Positions 10,593 to 24,689 of a stretch of 64,000 nucleotides of DNA are shown here, in pieces. Each line of letters opens with the position of its first letter. Positions within the stretch are counted from its first letter, which is position 1. A model generated the notes under the pieces. The model saw nothing but the letters and a program-made list of their open reading frames with translations, ran no database searches and had not been told where the DNA came from. This DNA is from Echinostoma caproni. Its lineage: Eukaryota > Platyhelminthes > Trematoda > Plagiorchiida > Echinostomatidae. The stretch spans positions 1 through 64,000 of the forward strand of contig UZAN01039867.1 in assembly GCA_900618425.1 (NCBI GenBank), read 5' to 3'. A program made the translations under genes and the position numbers.

Positions 10593-13500
10593 ATCGGTTT
10601 AGGTTGGATCAACTGGGGAAGGGGAAAGTCGTGTTATGTGAAACATGCGTAAACCTTTGCCGGTATGATTTGCGACCGAGTAAATGACCGTTCCCCAGTA
10701 AACTGTTCATCAATATGCACAAAAGCAGTTGATTCACTCTCAATTCAGATGCATTAGGCACCAACATGCAACATAAGGAGAAATTAGATAATTCTTATAT
10801 GCCAACAGAAGGAACGCTAAATATCGCATCGTATTTTAGATCCTCACAGAACTTACCAGTTCTAGACTCATATGACTCAGCGATTAAACGAACGATTTAC
10901 TATGTCATCAGCGACGTTTCTAGCAATGGAAAAGTAGTAATACACATTTTCGTAAGAACAAAGCCGTTTACCCTGTAGTCGGATCTATTGTAAAATTATT
11001 CTTCTACAGTGAGAATGAAATTTATATTTTTAAATTACTAAGATCATAGACACTAAGGTCATTAAATTCACACAATTGTCTGGGACATCGTCGGCTATAC
11101 GGGAGTAAGCTGGTAGCCACATTAGATTCTGACATAGGATGGCGCTTTTCTGGCTCTGTTCGACGACAAAAACATGGATAAATTGCAGTCACACTGTTAG
11201 TTGCCAATTCAATAAGCAATCTATATCTGGGTATACCGTTTTTCGGAAAGCATATGCGCATTGTTACCAATATTCTTCAAAACATATGATGTCTTCATCA
11301 GTTTAATGTATTCTGAGTGGGCGCCTTTGAGAAATGAAACCTTCAACCTCTAGATCAACTTTTAAACTGCTGATCAACGACAGGAGTCTTCAGTTCTACG
11401 TTTTTCAGAACACGTTTTTTCTCTATAAATTTACGAGAAGTAACCGAAAGTCAATATATCACTTTTTAAAATGTTCAAACCCGTAGGGATCACGTGAAGA
11501 TGAACACGCTCTCAGCCTTCGTAACTGTAGCACTCTGCCCTGTACAACTTGAAAACCTCAACAAACTTTACTTGTGAGCTTACAAGGTCTTAAATTGTTT
11601 GCCAGTTCATTGAAATTGAACTGCCATTTCATAGTTTATACGCGAGAAAAGGTACATCCTTCGGTACTTTTACTCTAAATTGTTTCTATTGTGCTCACCC
11701 ACATGACAGGTGATGTTAGATCACCAATATCATTGCCGATCAAAGTTCAGAAACCAAAATAACAATACGATATTAATTTACAGGCTTACTTCACGAAAAC
11801 TATTCGTTTATGTGCGTTAAGTCGCGTGTGTAATGGAAAGCAGTTATTGTCTCTAAAATAAATGGAACGTGCATTGATCAGCTTAAAATCGATCGATTTC
11901 TCTGCTTACTGTTACCGCGACCTCAAACGCAAGCCGAGACTCCTTCATTTTTGCCGTAAATGAATAATTTGGGGACAGATACCCGCTCAAACCGCCTCAG
12001 AAAATAGCATCCCGAAATGGTTGAATCAATAAAATTTGAGACCCAAGGTGAATAGTTGCATCTGGAAACCACCAGAGTTATGGAGATTCAACAAAGCCAC
12101 TCTGTCGGTATTTGACAGTGACTGTCCACAAACTACACCAGCCTCAGTGGAGATTGGATCAAAACGTGTGATTCGTTCAAATTACAGGAGTGCTGCTCTT
12201 CTGGCCCCGGATTAAGTACGAACTGTATATCTCTCTCTCATCCAGTTCAAGTTGATTGGGCCACACCAAACCTATTCGCTCAAGGTCCGACTTGGATGAA
12301 ATCCTCCGAACGCATCAGTTTTGTAATTTATTTTATGTAAACATGCAAAGATACAATTTTATCAGTTCTTATTAACATCAATACGTGCAGCACTTTGATC
12401 AGTTCATTGAATAGTTTACATAATACTTTTCCTCAAGTAGTACACTCGGTAAACAGGTCCTTGTATTAAAATAAAGTATTATCAGTCAAGATAAATGACT
12501 GACTGATGAAGAAGAAAGGTTAATCTGTCCAAAACTAAAATGATAAGCTTGACACAGTCACCCGCACATATAGGACTAAACGTGATTCAATCACTTTAAC
12601 CTCGTGCCTTTGTATGAGCCTGCATAAACAACTGTTTACGCTGTGTTTCTCTTTTCACATGTCAAGCAAGTCTTTGGTGGCCAACTGAAGCCATAACTTG
12701 TCATACTTCGGCCCGTTTCACTTTTTTCCTTGTTCCTGCATCAAGCCGTTCCGTCCCACCGGACTCCACCATGAGGGAACCACCAAAGTATTCTAACTGA
12801 ACATTTTACAGCACTGGCGAGTCACAACTTGTTGTTGGTTTGTTTACAAACAATGTTGGGGGAGGATGAAGAGGGCAGCAGTAAACCACTTCCAATTAGA
12901 CCTCCAACCTCAAACAGTCCAGTCGGAAAACACATTTGTGCAAGCGCATGAAGATAAACACACAAAGGGACGATTGCGACCTTTTGGGCACAATCTGGCA
13001 CCCAATATTTACATCAATCGTGGGTATATCGACGTGAGGTTGGGCACGGGGAGAGGCGGCGGAGGGGGGGGGTATGATCCAGTGAATCCCCCAATCTTCT
13101 CGAGGTAATACGCATGAGATATTCATAATATGTACTGTGGCATTTGAGGACCAAATTAGCTTCAGAGTTTCTCACGTAAACACGTGTTGGTCGATCTCGT
13201 GCGGCATCCCTCTCATTTCAGGTTTCCAATATTATATTTGAATATTGATGAATATGGGCGAATTTAATTTAGTCTAAATTTTAGGTCTAATGTTTTTAGT
13301 TTTCTTGCATTTTTGTTTTAATTTTTACTACCTTGGTTGTAGCGATACAATGTGAAAATACACTTCTTGATACTCAGTGAGGAAATTCATTGTTTCTAAT
13401 GAATGATTGGTATTTATTGAGAACGTTTAATACAGTCAATACATGTATTCTAAGAGACCTAATTTCTCTTCACTCCTTTGCACAAAAAATTAGTCGAATA

Positions 13501-16500
13501 CTGGAAGTTTTCAAGCTCACGTACTATTGCTTATCCGGAAGGAACTAAAAACATGATATTAGAAACATAAAAGTTGACCTACGAAATTCATTCAAGTACC
13601 GCTCTGCAATTGAGATTTGAATGTAACTGAAAACTTCGCTCTGTGTTAGCCACTAGGGTAAGTTCGCTGCCTCCACTGCAGTCGTCAGTGTTCAGGATAC
13701 AGCATGGATTAGAGGAAACTGTCAAATACCGTTGGACAGTCAGTTGGAGGACACTATGAAAAAATGACTGCCCCCAGTGCTCAAACATAAAGAAAGACAA
13801 ATGGAACATTGATAAAGTGGAAGTGCTATGCCTGTATCACGTTTGTGATCCACTGTTATAACCTGAACTCTAATTGGATTTTTTCACTTAGACTTCGTTA
13901 TTTTACAACTGATGCATCAGCAACTATCGGGCAGTAGAAAGAGAACCATGAATAGATTATGGCACAGATATTTTGCATCTGATTTAGCAGCTAATCAAAC
14001 TGCTACCATGAGATACAATCAACTGGGTGACGTAGTGTTGAGCAAACCATGTCCGAGACAATTCGGTTAACAACGAAAAGGGTGTGCCTTCTTTAGACTT
14101 AAAATCCATTTAAACGCACGCATATTGCTAAATACTGTCTCCTAGTTGCATGTAATGATGCACTTAAATACCTACTAAAAGACGGTAATAAAAACTCAAA
14201 TAGTCATACATAGTCAAAAAATTACTGTCGGTATGAAGAAAACATTGAAACAATGAAGTATCGAATTTTCAAGCATTATGCCCTAATATCCCCGGGTCGA
14301 TGAACATCCCATTTGTGTTGTGATTTTTTGCGATACATTGGTGCAGATGCCAGCATGGTTAAGAGATTTCCCGGGTGTGCTTTAATACTCACTGTGGACA
14401 CGGTTGAGTATGGAGCGAGAGTATTAAAAGTCGATGTCAGTGTTTTCTGAATGTTTTCTTTCAATAAAACTGTCGCCAAACCATGAACAGTATGCCACAG
14501 ATAACATCACACTCTGCGTGTTTATTCGCTTATCAATAAACGAGGCTACTACTACCTTTATCGCGATAAACACAGAGATATATGAGAAGTAGAGGTAGTA
14601 GTTTTGCAGCGGATTGCAAACCATAAATTACGTGAGGCATTCAATGTTGAAATTATTCGTAGAAGGGTGTTTCAAATATCAATGATTAAATAGCTCTGGG
14701 CGACCGAGGACACTCTGTAGTGAAATGCGGCTCAACCTTCACAGTGTGTGGCTAAAAACAGCAGCGATGAGCATTTCATGTCAATGGTTCAACCACAGGA
14801 TAACTGATATATAATCGCAAAATGATAATGAATAAATTAAACAGCGAGTAACATGAAAACTAGAAAAAAAAGGAAATTCTTTCTTGATTTGTTAAATATT
14901 TTTTAAAATTAAATTGACAAGTTATTCGGTAACATCTTATGGCCCAATCAACGTCTCATCGCACCGATGCGAGATTAAAATGTTGGCAACAAAACTGTTG
15001 AAATAGAGAGAGAAATTTTTTGTTTTGCCATCGAATAACACGATGCAGTGAAATATGGTAGAGCTCAAGGAATGGTATCTTGTGATCGTTAAATCATCAG
15101 AAAACATTCCGGAAAAGAGAGCGGTTGTTAAAGCCAGATTTGGTTTACTCATTCAATATAGCATGTTAACTGGCATTATGCTTTCTTTGAGTTGATGCAC
15201 TGACTGAACCGCCAGTTGAACCGTATTTCGAATGAACTGCAAATAGCACGCAAAACGGAACAATCGTGAACATGACTCTTTATTCATCACCACTGTCGAC
15301 AAAGTAGAAATCATACTGAATACAACCCCGATTCGGATTGAGCACGAGAACGTTGTAGGATACCTCGGACTGTGTTATTACCAATCAGGAGTACTGGCAG
15401 TAGAACTGCGAAGGCATTGAATAATGCAGAGAATCAATCCCCATGATACACAATGACTATGCGGGGTTCCTTTCCACTTATCCTAATCTGTTCACTTCCA
15501 CGATTCTACCCCCCCCAGACAAGTATCTACAATTCACGAGGCAGTTAGACGATGGAAGGGCAAATCCACTTCTTCGAAGCACAGGGAAAAACAAAACGCT
15601 ATTTTCGGTTTTTTATTCTGCTCAAGGTGANGGGGGGCGAGCCAGTTCGGACTGTGCGAGTCAGTAACGCGATGGCAAATCGAATGAGTTTGGTTTTTCA
15701 GTTGATTAAAAAGTTGCCAATCCGGTCGTATGCGTACGAAGTTGTAATGTAGTCCAAATCCGTACTTGGTGATCCGTGACAGCAGACAAATAAACTCAGT
15801 CAAACCAGGACACGATGTCAAAAACACTACGGTCTCTCGTCTAAGGCTGACAACCACATTTAGGCTCTTAATCAGTGCGATCGACAATCAGCAGCAATGC
15901 ACAGAACGATAATGTTGAACCATCGAATGACCAAGGTAAGTTGGTCTCAATTTTCCGTATTCTTCCCTGCATATCATGTCATGTTCACTGGCATGTGTCC
16001 TGCACACACACACGCACACAAATCGCACTTTGTGCCCTGTCCTCATACTGAAACGTGACATTTTATATAACCATCTTAGCATAAAAATCCGGCTCATTTA
16101 CATCACTTGCGAATTGTTTTGTCAGTTATCCCAGGCAAACGGAGAAGCTAATCTGATGTCCAGTCCGTTATTAATTGAATTCGAGCTGTTTCAGCCTCGA
16201 ATATGGTACCAAAATGTTTCAGGACCTATGACAAGATCTGGCTATCTTAGGTGTATTAACTCTGATCTCACGTAGAGTATCACTTCTGGATTTCTGTTTA
16301 GCAGCCAGTCACTTTAAGTATGTCCGATCTGAAAGTGAATTTTGGTGAGCTACTGGGATGTGTTTATTCCTTCACTGTCATTGACTAACGTGAAAATGTG
16401 ACCACTGTCCGCAGAATGTCACGTGATCGTGATTTGTAGTCAATCGACCACAGACTCACCACAGTCGTCAGTTGCCGCACTGAAGAACAAACTCAATCTG

Positions 16501-17959
16501 TCTATCGTAACCGCTTCCAAGATGAGTTGAATGTGTGAAATCCGTGTGAAGATGAAATACTTTTGACGGGGTAAAAATTCCGTTTTTTTAACTATATTCT
16601 TTAAAATAAGAAGTACTTGATTGAAATTGAGCATTTCGTTATTTTTTATTCGGTTTCCGTCCAGATGGGATGGGAAGAATTAGTCCAAACATCTAGGCGC
16701 CTGGGTGCAATGGCTTTGTGTCGGGGTGTAAAATTTCCGCCAATATAGATTACCAGGATTGGTTTGGGTTTATCCCCTGTTTTCTGTCAGACGGAGGATG
16801 AATACCTGCAAGAATTCACCTGTTGAAAAATACCTGAAACATATTGTATAGGATATGCAACACGAGCGAAAACCAAGGGCCAAAAAAGTAACGAAAATTT
16901 TACAAGAGTGTACAAATTAAATGAATAGTTAAGCAACAGTCACTGCGCTCATAATTTTACAAAACGTCATCCTCCGACTGAGAACAAGCTACACCAGATG
17001 GAGGTACAGAATTATAACAAGATGGAGCGGACTAACTCAGCATCAGGGGTTCAGACACGTCCTTATTGGTTCATCTAGTTCTGATCGAATGTGCCATTCT
17101 TTCAAATTGCTCGTAATTGATCGAAGAATTGCGTGAAACCTCGATTGCTTCAAGTCCGGATATCGCTTTTGACATGCAAAATTATCCAAACCAAACAAGA
17201 AATTCTTATTACTTCGTGAAAACGGTTTTGGACAGTTCGATGACAGATAGCAAATATCGATCGTTATCACACTCTGTTTCCGCTTGCGTGACTAGAAGAG
17301 ATCAGCACTACTTGAAATGTGTTTTCCACCTTACTCTGAGTGCATCTCACCTTGATTATTGTTGTGCTCTGAACATAACTGATGTCTGCAAATATCTGAC
17401 TTGTTATTTTTGGTTAGCTCTTCGGTTAACCTTGGGATCATCTCCTAAATGACCGCGAAATACCGTATTCCGAAGGTCAATCCGAGTGCGAGTTCGACAT
17501 ACATTCAGTGAGTTCTTCAATACACAAACTAAATGAATAGTTAGGACATGCCTGATACAAGTCGAGATTTTGACATTTATTGCAAATTTTATTCTGATGT
17601 TATGGATCCTTTTTATGCTTCGGATTTGGTGTAATCAATGGGGGAGTGCGGCAATCTGAAGGTTCTCTATTTCATTGAAAGTAGCCGTGTTTCCTGTCTG
17701 CCCCCTCTGGAATGCAATATCTCTGTTTATTGTGACCTTCTATGAGCTGCAGGATTGACCATCAAGAAGTTGCAAATTCGGCTAGTGATACCACGAAAAC
17801 CTATAAAGCTAATGCTTCCAAAGACCCGGGGGGGGGGGTCTATTTTTCCAAGTCGTGGATATGAACTGTTGCATAACAATATCATAGAAAAAATATCTTT
17901 CAAAACTAACTAGTTTCAAATTTTCCTTACTTGGATTCGATTAAAGTTAGGCATCAGTT
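10593..17959. other. Long stretch without recognised genes
   Basis: I see no repeat copy shared with the rest of the window and no domain-bearing frame. There is a G-run at 13057-13071, a CA-rich microsatellite at about 16002-16022, one ambiguous base at 15631 and a run of ten G at about 17828-17838. The minus-strand frame 15534-15887 crosses the ambiguous base and has no motif. Confidence 0.5.
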
Positions 17960-18390
17960 TAGGGTAATGTTTGCACGCAAAATTGATGTTTCTGCTTGGA
18001 TGTTACGAGCTGGACGTTCTTTGTTTCGAAAAACGGTTAAAAAATAGAACTTTAACAGCGCGGGAACTGCTACCAAAGTACCTAACACCCGAATGCATCA
18101 AAAAACCGAAAGATATCGTTCGATCTATTGGTGATTCTGATCTTGGACAGCATGGGTCAGATGCGCATGTAACGCGTTATTGTTTGAATTCTAGTCAGCC
18201 AGTTGTGGGAGATAGTACCATAAACTTCCACTATATTAGCGAAGTGATTGAGCCAAAAATACTGCCACCACGTAGCTGGTCTTTCTTGTATGCCGGACGA
18301 ATGCTGTAAATCAACAAAACAATTGAGGGTGAGGTTGTTGACGCTCTGGATCAGTTTTTCAGACTGAAACCAACTTGAGAAAGCAACCTC
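17960..18390 (+). other. Protein-like relic, unassigned
   Basis: A plus-strand frame (17971-18309) reads FEKRLKNRTLTARELLPKYL, later KKPKDIVRSIGDSDLGQHGS and PKILPPRSWSFLYAGRML. After one TAA at about 18307 the same frame continues with INKTIEGEVVDALDQFFRLK to about 18374. The hydrophilic, mixed composition and the single interrupting stop suggest a former coding segment, host or transposon. I do not recognise the family and see no splice sites I would trust. Confidence 0.22.
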
Positions 18391-21300
18391 GGGGGCAGGG
18401 TGGGACACGTTGAAATTTTCAGTTATTCAACGGTACTGAATGATCTATTCGTCAATTCATCAATCTCACAGTCGACAACCTAGTGTTTTCTGGTTCAACT
18501 AATTTCCGTTTCTATCTTACTACTACTCAGGTAATGACTGCCTACTTCATTGCTATTCAGAATACATCAAAGTGAACAAATTAGAATGCTTGGATTGAAT
18601 TTCAACTTCATGTGATATTCTGGTTCCTGTCTGGAGAACTATTAATACGAATGAATCAGTCCCATAGTGTAGACTGCGTTTTATTTTGTGATCGATTTTG
18701 TAATAGGTTGTACAGTAAATTGGAATCTGTTCTTTACCACTTAATCGGATACAGTTAAACTCCTTCCTCAAGTTAAAAGAAACAAGTTTAATCTAATAAT
18801 TAGACTATTATGGTTATTGATGTAAACATTTGTATCACTTAACAAGCATTCGTCATAATTGAACCGTGTACTGTTATTCAATTGCGCAAACTAACCAACG
18901 GCTGTAATAAATGACTGTGTTCCCTCAATGGGAAAACCTCATAGGCCCTATGGGTTATTACAAATCGTTTCTCTGGTCCGGCGTGCACTCCTTCCTGCAT
19001 GAATTATGCAACAGTGAATACTAACGAGCTATTATCCAAGCCACGTTTCGACAAGCATTCTGGAAGATGATTGACAGGATTTATTTGCCTATCTTCTCCC
19101 CCGGATTTGTAGCACTTTCAGACAATTTGGTCAGAATGCGCTAGCGTTCCGGTTTTTCTTGGACCATCGTAAGCATTTTCTCCGTTTCGATATTAGTTTG
19201 TGTGCAATGTTGTCAGTCATTACAGATGTTTCTTCTTTGATTTCTTTGACTGATTAAGCAGAATAGCGCACCGTTTGAAACGCGTTCATCAGGGCAGAGT
19301 ATATATTTAAAGCTGTGTGTGTGTAGTTTTGTTTATACATTAGCAACAACATAGTTCATCCTCCCGTTTGCCCTCCCTCGCATCACTTTTCGAAAACAAA
19401 AAACCAGAAAAACACATTTCGTCTCATGGTTGATGTGTCCTAACAAACAGCAAACACGTAAATTATTTTCACTCTCCCTAAATAACCATGTTGTTGGATT
19501 TATTTTTCCTTCTCTTATAATCTGTTTCACTCACTTTGTTTTGGGTTGAATAAATGCTTGCGCTTCCAAGCTCTGACGCATTGTACTATTTTCACAGGGA
19601 CACAGAGACCAAAACGGTATTTTTGGCATATATTTGCTCACCCCTATGATTAAGAACAAGGAATATAGTTTGAGTTCAACCGGTTGCAACCAGCAGTTCG
19701 AAATCTGCGCGGTGGACATGAAAAGGCCTAGCACACTATGTGAGCATTGTGCCAAATAAGCAACAATCGAACATTTGGAGTGAAAATGGTCCATTTTGAA
19801 TCAGCGAGGAGGATTAGCCAAACTCCATTGAGTTGAAACTCATACACTCTACGTGCTCAGCTTGAAGTGTTCGTGCGATCAGATGGGTGTGATTAGAGCA
19901 AGACAACCCAATAATGACAGCAATATCTGTTCTGAGATGTGAAAAAGTGAACAGCTTCATCTAATATTACCATATGATTTGTTTTGAAATCATAGATAAT
20001 TATCCACATGCTTTCCCATCTCAAATGTGCAACTCGTGATCTTCAAACAGGTGTAATTATTTGTACCGTAATTCCAAATTCGGTTCGGAGTCAGATGATG
20101 CAATCGAGTTCACGTTCATTCGAAGAAAAAGGACGATAAAATCTACTGGACCCTCCCGTCACCAGTAGCTCGAAATTATCTCATGACACAACACCAGGTC
20201 AAAGGAAGCAAGGTGTTTCAAACTGTCTGTATGTCATGTATCGGAATATTATTAAGATTTGACGGAAAGCTTTATAGTGACAACAACAACAACAAGAACT
20301 ATGCTAGCTTATCCCCATGCTTCTGGTAACCTGGCTCCTCCCTTCAGACCTCATCTCTGTTTATGACTGGCTGGTCTACTGTATTTTATTCACTTCGTTG
20401 CCACGCTACCGTGTCATTTTCACGTTGCGTTTTCTACGGTATGCACACACCATGTCGAGATACTGCGCTTCTGTATTTCAATAAAGTCTTTACTTTTGAA
20501 AACAAGGATGCACTCGTATTTGTGCATTTAAAGATTACCCCTGGTTAACTGTTGTTCACTGTTCAAAACAACCAAGATTGTAGAGGGTTGTGTTTCTTCG
20601 TACTAAACAAACTATGATTTTGTTAGCCAATACATTGAAACCGGACTGGTTAAATTAGCTGGGACGACATATTTCCAAAAGGAGAACAATTATTTTATTA
20701 TTATTGTAGAGGAATTTGTGTGAAGCGACCAGTAAGGAACAAAGAAAAGCTGTCTCGTTCTGGTGGGGACCTTAATCCAGCACCGATAAATTTCGGGAGC
20801 CAATATGGGATTACCCAGTCTCCAGTTGAGGGAGACCCACTCACAGTACAATCCACAAACGGACCCTGGTGGATAAAAATTCGGATGGGCTAAACCAAAT
20901 TGTATTTGCATTACTCCTTGAGTGCGCATGTTTATCCATTTGTAGTGCTCCGTTGTTGTTGTTGGTGGTGGTGATGTTGGTGATTTCATTGTCAAACATG
21001 CGTGGTATGCAGCATGTAATGTTTGTGTTGGGAACACCTACTGCAGACCTAATTTCGAATGCGAGTCCGTCACCAATAGAAATTAGATGACGGGAATTTA
21101 ATCCCCAATAGCAGTTCAGATGGACGTGAATAGAATGTGTGAACATGCTCGAGTGCGCATGTTTGACGTCTACCATTTGGAAGGTAAATAGAGTTTTATT
21201 TCAATTTCATAATGTACCTTTCATGCATACATTCTTGCTTTATTTGCGATCAATTATGGAACGTATTACAACATATCCGTCTTTAGACATGGAATTAGTA

Positions 21301-22501
21301 AAAGTGAATGATTTTAGTTGAGCACCACTTCCCACTTGTCAGTCGAGGTTCTGCTGGACCTCTCTCATGAGAGACGGGTTTTCCCTGTGACGATTCACGA
21401 ATTCAAACTCCCATTTTATTCTCAATGAATTGTGTCCAGTTTAAATCCAGAATAAAGCTGCACTTATCGCCTCCTGGACCTATTTGTCTATTCGCGAAAA
21501 ACGCATTCATTTAAGTCGAATCTGAAGGCATTGTTTGATGTAATTCCGAACGATGACTCAATTCCTACAATACTTATTCTTACGGCCACAGAATGCATGA
21601 ATCATTCATTACAGCAGTGGGAATTCGCCTCGTAAAATGACACAGTGAACTGTACGAATATCCGGTAAATCTTGTTTTCAACTTTGAGATGTTACGTTCC
21701 ACTGCTTACAGTTGTTTACAATGAAAACTTTGTCCCACTCTGAAACGCTTCTTGGTGAGTCACACACGTGATAATCTCCTTTCCATGATGGCGTTCTCAT
21801 CTGTGGTGATATTTTATAGTTGTGCGTATTGATAATATAGGTAGGGTGAATGAATACTCTGAGTGAGACACACCTGATTCACATTTTGTTACAAACAACC
21901 CATTTATTTAATTCAGAGTATTTCCGTTATTTCATTATTTTATGTACACACTCACATTGAATATCAGTTAGGAACTCAGTATAACTCGTGGTACACCAAT
22001 TTTCTCTAATAAATATCAATGCAAAACTTGACCTCTATATATCTCTGTGTTGACTCACTTTTTACGAGGCAGTGGAAAATTACTGAACCCCATCAACTCA
22101 TACAAAGCTTTTACGTGTAAACATAGTGATACTTTGCACGTGGATGCCAACAACAGAAGGACAAAGACCATAGAAAAACTTGAGTTCATAAGAAAGCCTG
22201 GCCTGGTAATTTGAAGGTCCTTTACCAATCGCACACGAAAACAAGTTTGCATCTCACCAGCTGATATGTGTGGATGAGTTTGTACAAATTACCGAAAACT
22301 AAACATTTGCTCATGTTCTGTTCTCACGAGCGAAATCGATTTGTTCGCCGAACTTGTTCAGCAAAAGGTGCCAAGCGATTTATCCCACTCAAATGGAAGA
22401 CGGCTACCATTTCGAATTCATCAGCTAGACCAAGTCTTTATTGGTGTCACTGGATTTGGACATACCTGATTCACACGTTACTCTTTTTTGTATTTATCTA
22501 G
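18391..22501. other. No assigned feature
   Basis: A CAACAACAACAAC patch lies near 20280. Two stretches about 230 bases apart share the word GAGTGCGCATGTTT (about 20920 and 21150), which may be a small diverged duplication. No domain-bearing frame is seen. Confidence 0.45.
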
Positions 22502-22596
22502 CTGGATATACGTGTTGTGCGAAGTGAGCTGGCAGAACTGCGAGAGGTCCGTTCAACTGGGATTTCCGAACGTGCATCCAAATCCCGATCACCCTG
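22502..22596 (+). other. Candidate exon with good splice signals
   Basis: A pyrimidine-rich acceptor (CTCTTTTTTGTATTTATCTAG) ends at 22501 and a strong donor (CTG then GTAAGG) begins at 22597. The 95 bases between are open in two frames. Frame 0 reads LDIRVVRSELAELREVRSTG then ISERASKSRSP, charged and possibly helical. I do not recognise a family. A second, weaker candidate lies downstream at 22920-23009 (acceptor CTCTTTTTGTCAG, donor CAG then GTTCGT), but its open frame is not in phase with this one. Splice-flanked open segments of this length also arise by chance. Confidence 0.25.
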
Positions 22597-23668
22597 GTAA
22601 GGCAAATGCAGGAATATTACTTTGCTACCCGTATTTTAATCTGTATGGTGTTTATGGAATGAAAAAACAATTAGTGACAGTACCAACCACAAAACACACG
22701 GCTATCAGTCGAAGGCTTAACTTTAATCCAGGTAAACAATCGACATTTTTGGCCACTTTCAACTCACTTTGTTGAACGAATGACAGCCAACTCATACACT
22801 CACTCGCCGTTATTGTCTGTGTCGTTGTTTACATGACCTTTGCCCCTGCTCTCCATCAAGAGACTGGTCTAACTACTTTGTTTTCACTTATACGTTTTTG
22901 TGCCTACTCTTTTTGTCAGCTTAACTGTGATGCAAAATCACGCACGCATCTGATTGAAAAATTGATAGTCGGCATGCCATTTTGTCTTGCTCTGTTCAAT
23001 GTGCTTCAGGTTCGTAAAGATGTCCACAAATACAACAGTAGGTTTACGGAATTTTCCCTGCCAACGTATCACAATTTTCAAAAGTTTAGTTTATCAGTCC
23101 AGTCCAAAGTTGATCGATATTTCATTGATCAACAACTGACAGTTCAGAATAATAAATTATTCAAATGCTTTCCATAATTTACCTGTCGTTCCAATAAACG
23201 AACGCGGAAGTAAATATAAAGCAATGAATGGTACACCTTCCTCTCAAAGTCCAAATAAGATGCTCTTGGTGCCGTTTGGCAACTCAATAGGATGCCACGT
23301 GACACAGCACACACCAAGGCCTGATTCGTTCGCAAATAGAACTGAAGGAGACTAGAAAAAGACTCATCTTGACAGATCAAAAGCCACTGGTTTATTGAGA
23401 CACGGGATACCGTCTACAGTCAGAATAAGATAAACTGTTAAAAATTGTCCCACTTTTGGTACATCTGTTTTGTACTTTTATTTAAAGTGAGCCGTCCCAC
23501 CTTCGCGATGGAAGAGTTATTGGACTCGTCAACATCGACTGACAGTGAGAATCGGGTTAACGAACAAAGTTATCTGACATAAACACACGTGATTTGGTGA
23601 GTGAGAGCTAAATCAGTGAGACCTTTTACTCAGCGGAGCGTGCTATGCAAACGCAATGAGCTTGTTTA
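22597..23668. other. No assigned feature
   Basis: Apart from the weak exon candidate at 22920-23009, open for 30 codons and beginning LNCDAKSRTHLIEKLIVG, I see nothing recognisable. Confidence 0.45.
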
Positions 23669-23948
23669 GAGTATCAAGCTTGGATCAGCCCATTCGATTG
23701 TTCAGAGGCACCAGGCACTCTTGATGGTCTTGGGTGTGGATTTCACTCATTGGTAGATCGTTAGTTCCCCAAACTTTTATGCATTTAAATGCGCTGGAAA
23801 TGTTTGTGATAACCAACAAAGAGCAATGGACAGCTGTTTCGTCCTGTTTGGGACTCGTCAGCAGTGCGTAATTTTTGTGTCCCTGTCAGGACTCGAACCG
23901 TGATCAGTCGGGTCGGGACTTCAAACCCTTACCCCTGAGCTACACGGC
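23669..23948 (-). repeat. SINE-2 copy, near full length, minus strand
   Basis: Read on the minus strand, the tRNA-like head lies at 23880-23948. It has an A box (TAGCTCAGGGG) and a B box (GGTTCGAGTCC), both matching consensus. A body follows with CGCACTGCTGACGAGTCCC and CAGGACGAAACAGCTGTCC, then a tail with GCCTGGTGCCTCTGAAC ending near 23669. Related copies occur at 24.0, 26.6, 52.6 and 53.0 kb. The internal pol III boxes explain how such elements are transcribed. Its sequence is the best preserved of the family here. Confidence 0.8.
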
Positions 23949-23987
23949 CGATGGTTATCACCTTGTGCGAATGGCTCAATCAATTAA

Positions 23988-24170
23988 GAGTGTCAAGCTT
24001 GGATTAGCCCATTCAATTGTTCAGAGGCACCAGGCACGGTTCGAGTCCTGACAGGGACACAAAAAGTACGCACTGCTGACGAGTCCCAAACAGGACGAAA
24101 CAGCTGTCCATTGCTCTTTGTTGGTTATCACAAACATTTCCATCGCATTTAAATGCAATGAGCTTGTAAT
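23988..24170 (+). repeat. Rearranged SINE-2 copy with inverted centre
   Basis: The first 50 bases (23988-24037) repeat the SINE-2 tail in the same orientation as 23669-23718, ending CAGAGGCACCAGGCAC. From 24038 the element switches strand. It starts exactly at the B box (GGTTCGAGTCC), runs through the body in plus orientation and ends with GCATTTAAATGC at 24156. Thus 24038-24156 is an almost perfect inverted copy of 23781-23899, 119 bases each, with a spacer of 138. Either a central inversion occurred or two elements fused. Confidence 0.8.
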
Positions 24171-24689
24171 AAAAGTTTACCGTCGGTGGACTACTACATT
24201 TCCGTATTCATTGATGTGAGCGGCTCTGTTGTGATGTCCTAATTTACACAGCAAAACTGAGCATTAACCGTTATCTCGAGAAGACCATCCAAGGCAATGA
24301 ATAAATGGAGTTGATCGATGGGAACTTAGAAAAGCCAAGATCCTTGAAAGCTTCAACCAATTTCCGGTGCATCCAAATCAGAACCAAAATCTGTCCTCTG
24401 TCAGCACGTTATTACCTATCCTAATTTTTGCTTTAATCGGTATTGCGTAGGTAGATATTCATCACCGTTAATGAAACGGCTACGCAAGCAGGAAGAAGAG
24501 GCGTATATGCATAAATATAAAACCCATGCCATGCGGCTTGCAACTTGAATAAATCTAAAATAAATGGTTTAAATACGTTGTACGTGATTTATTTGTCATG
24601 ACATTTTGAGAGCTATGGCTTACGTGGCAGTAACATTAAACGTAAAAGGGAAACTGTCAGTGTTGAAATACTCAATTCCGAATTTTGCC
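24171..24689. other. No recognised feature
   Basis: Unique-looking sequence lies between the SINE-2 pair and the non-LTR relic. Nothing identifiable was seen. Confidence 0.45.
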
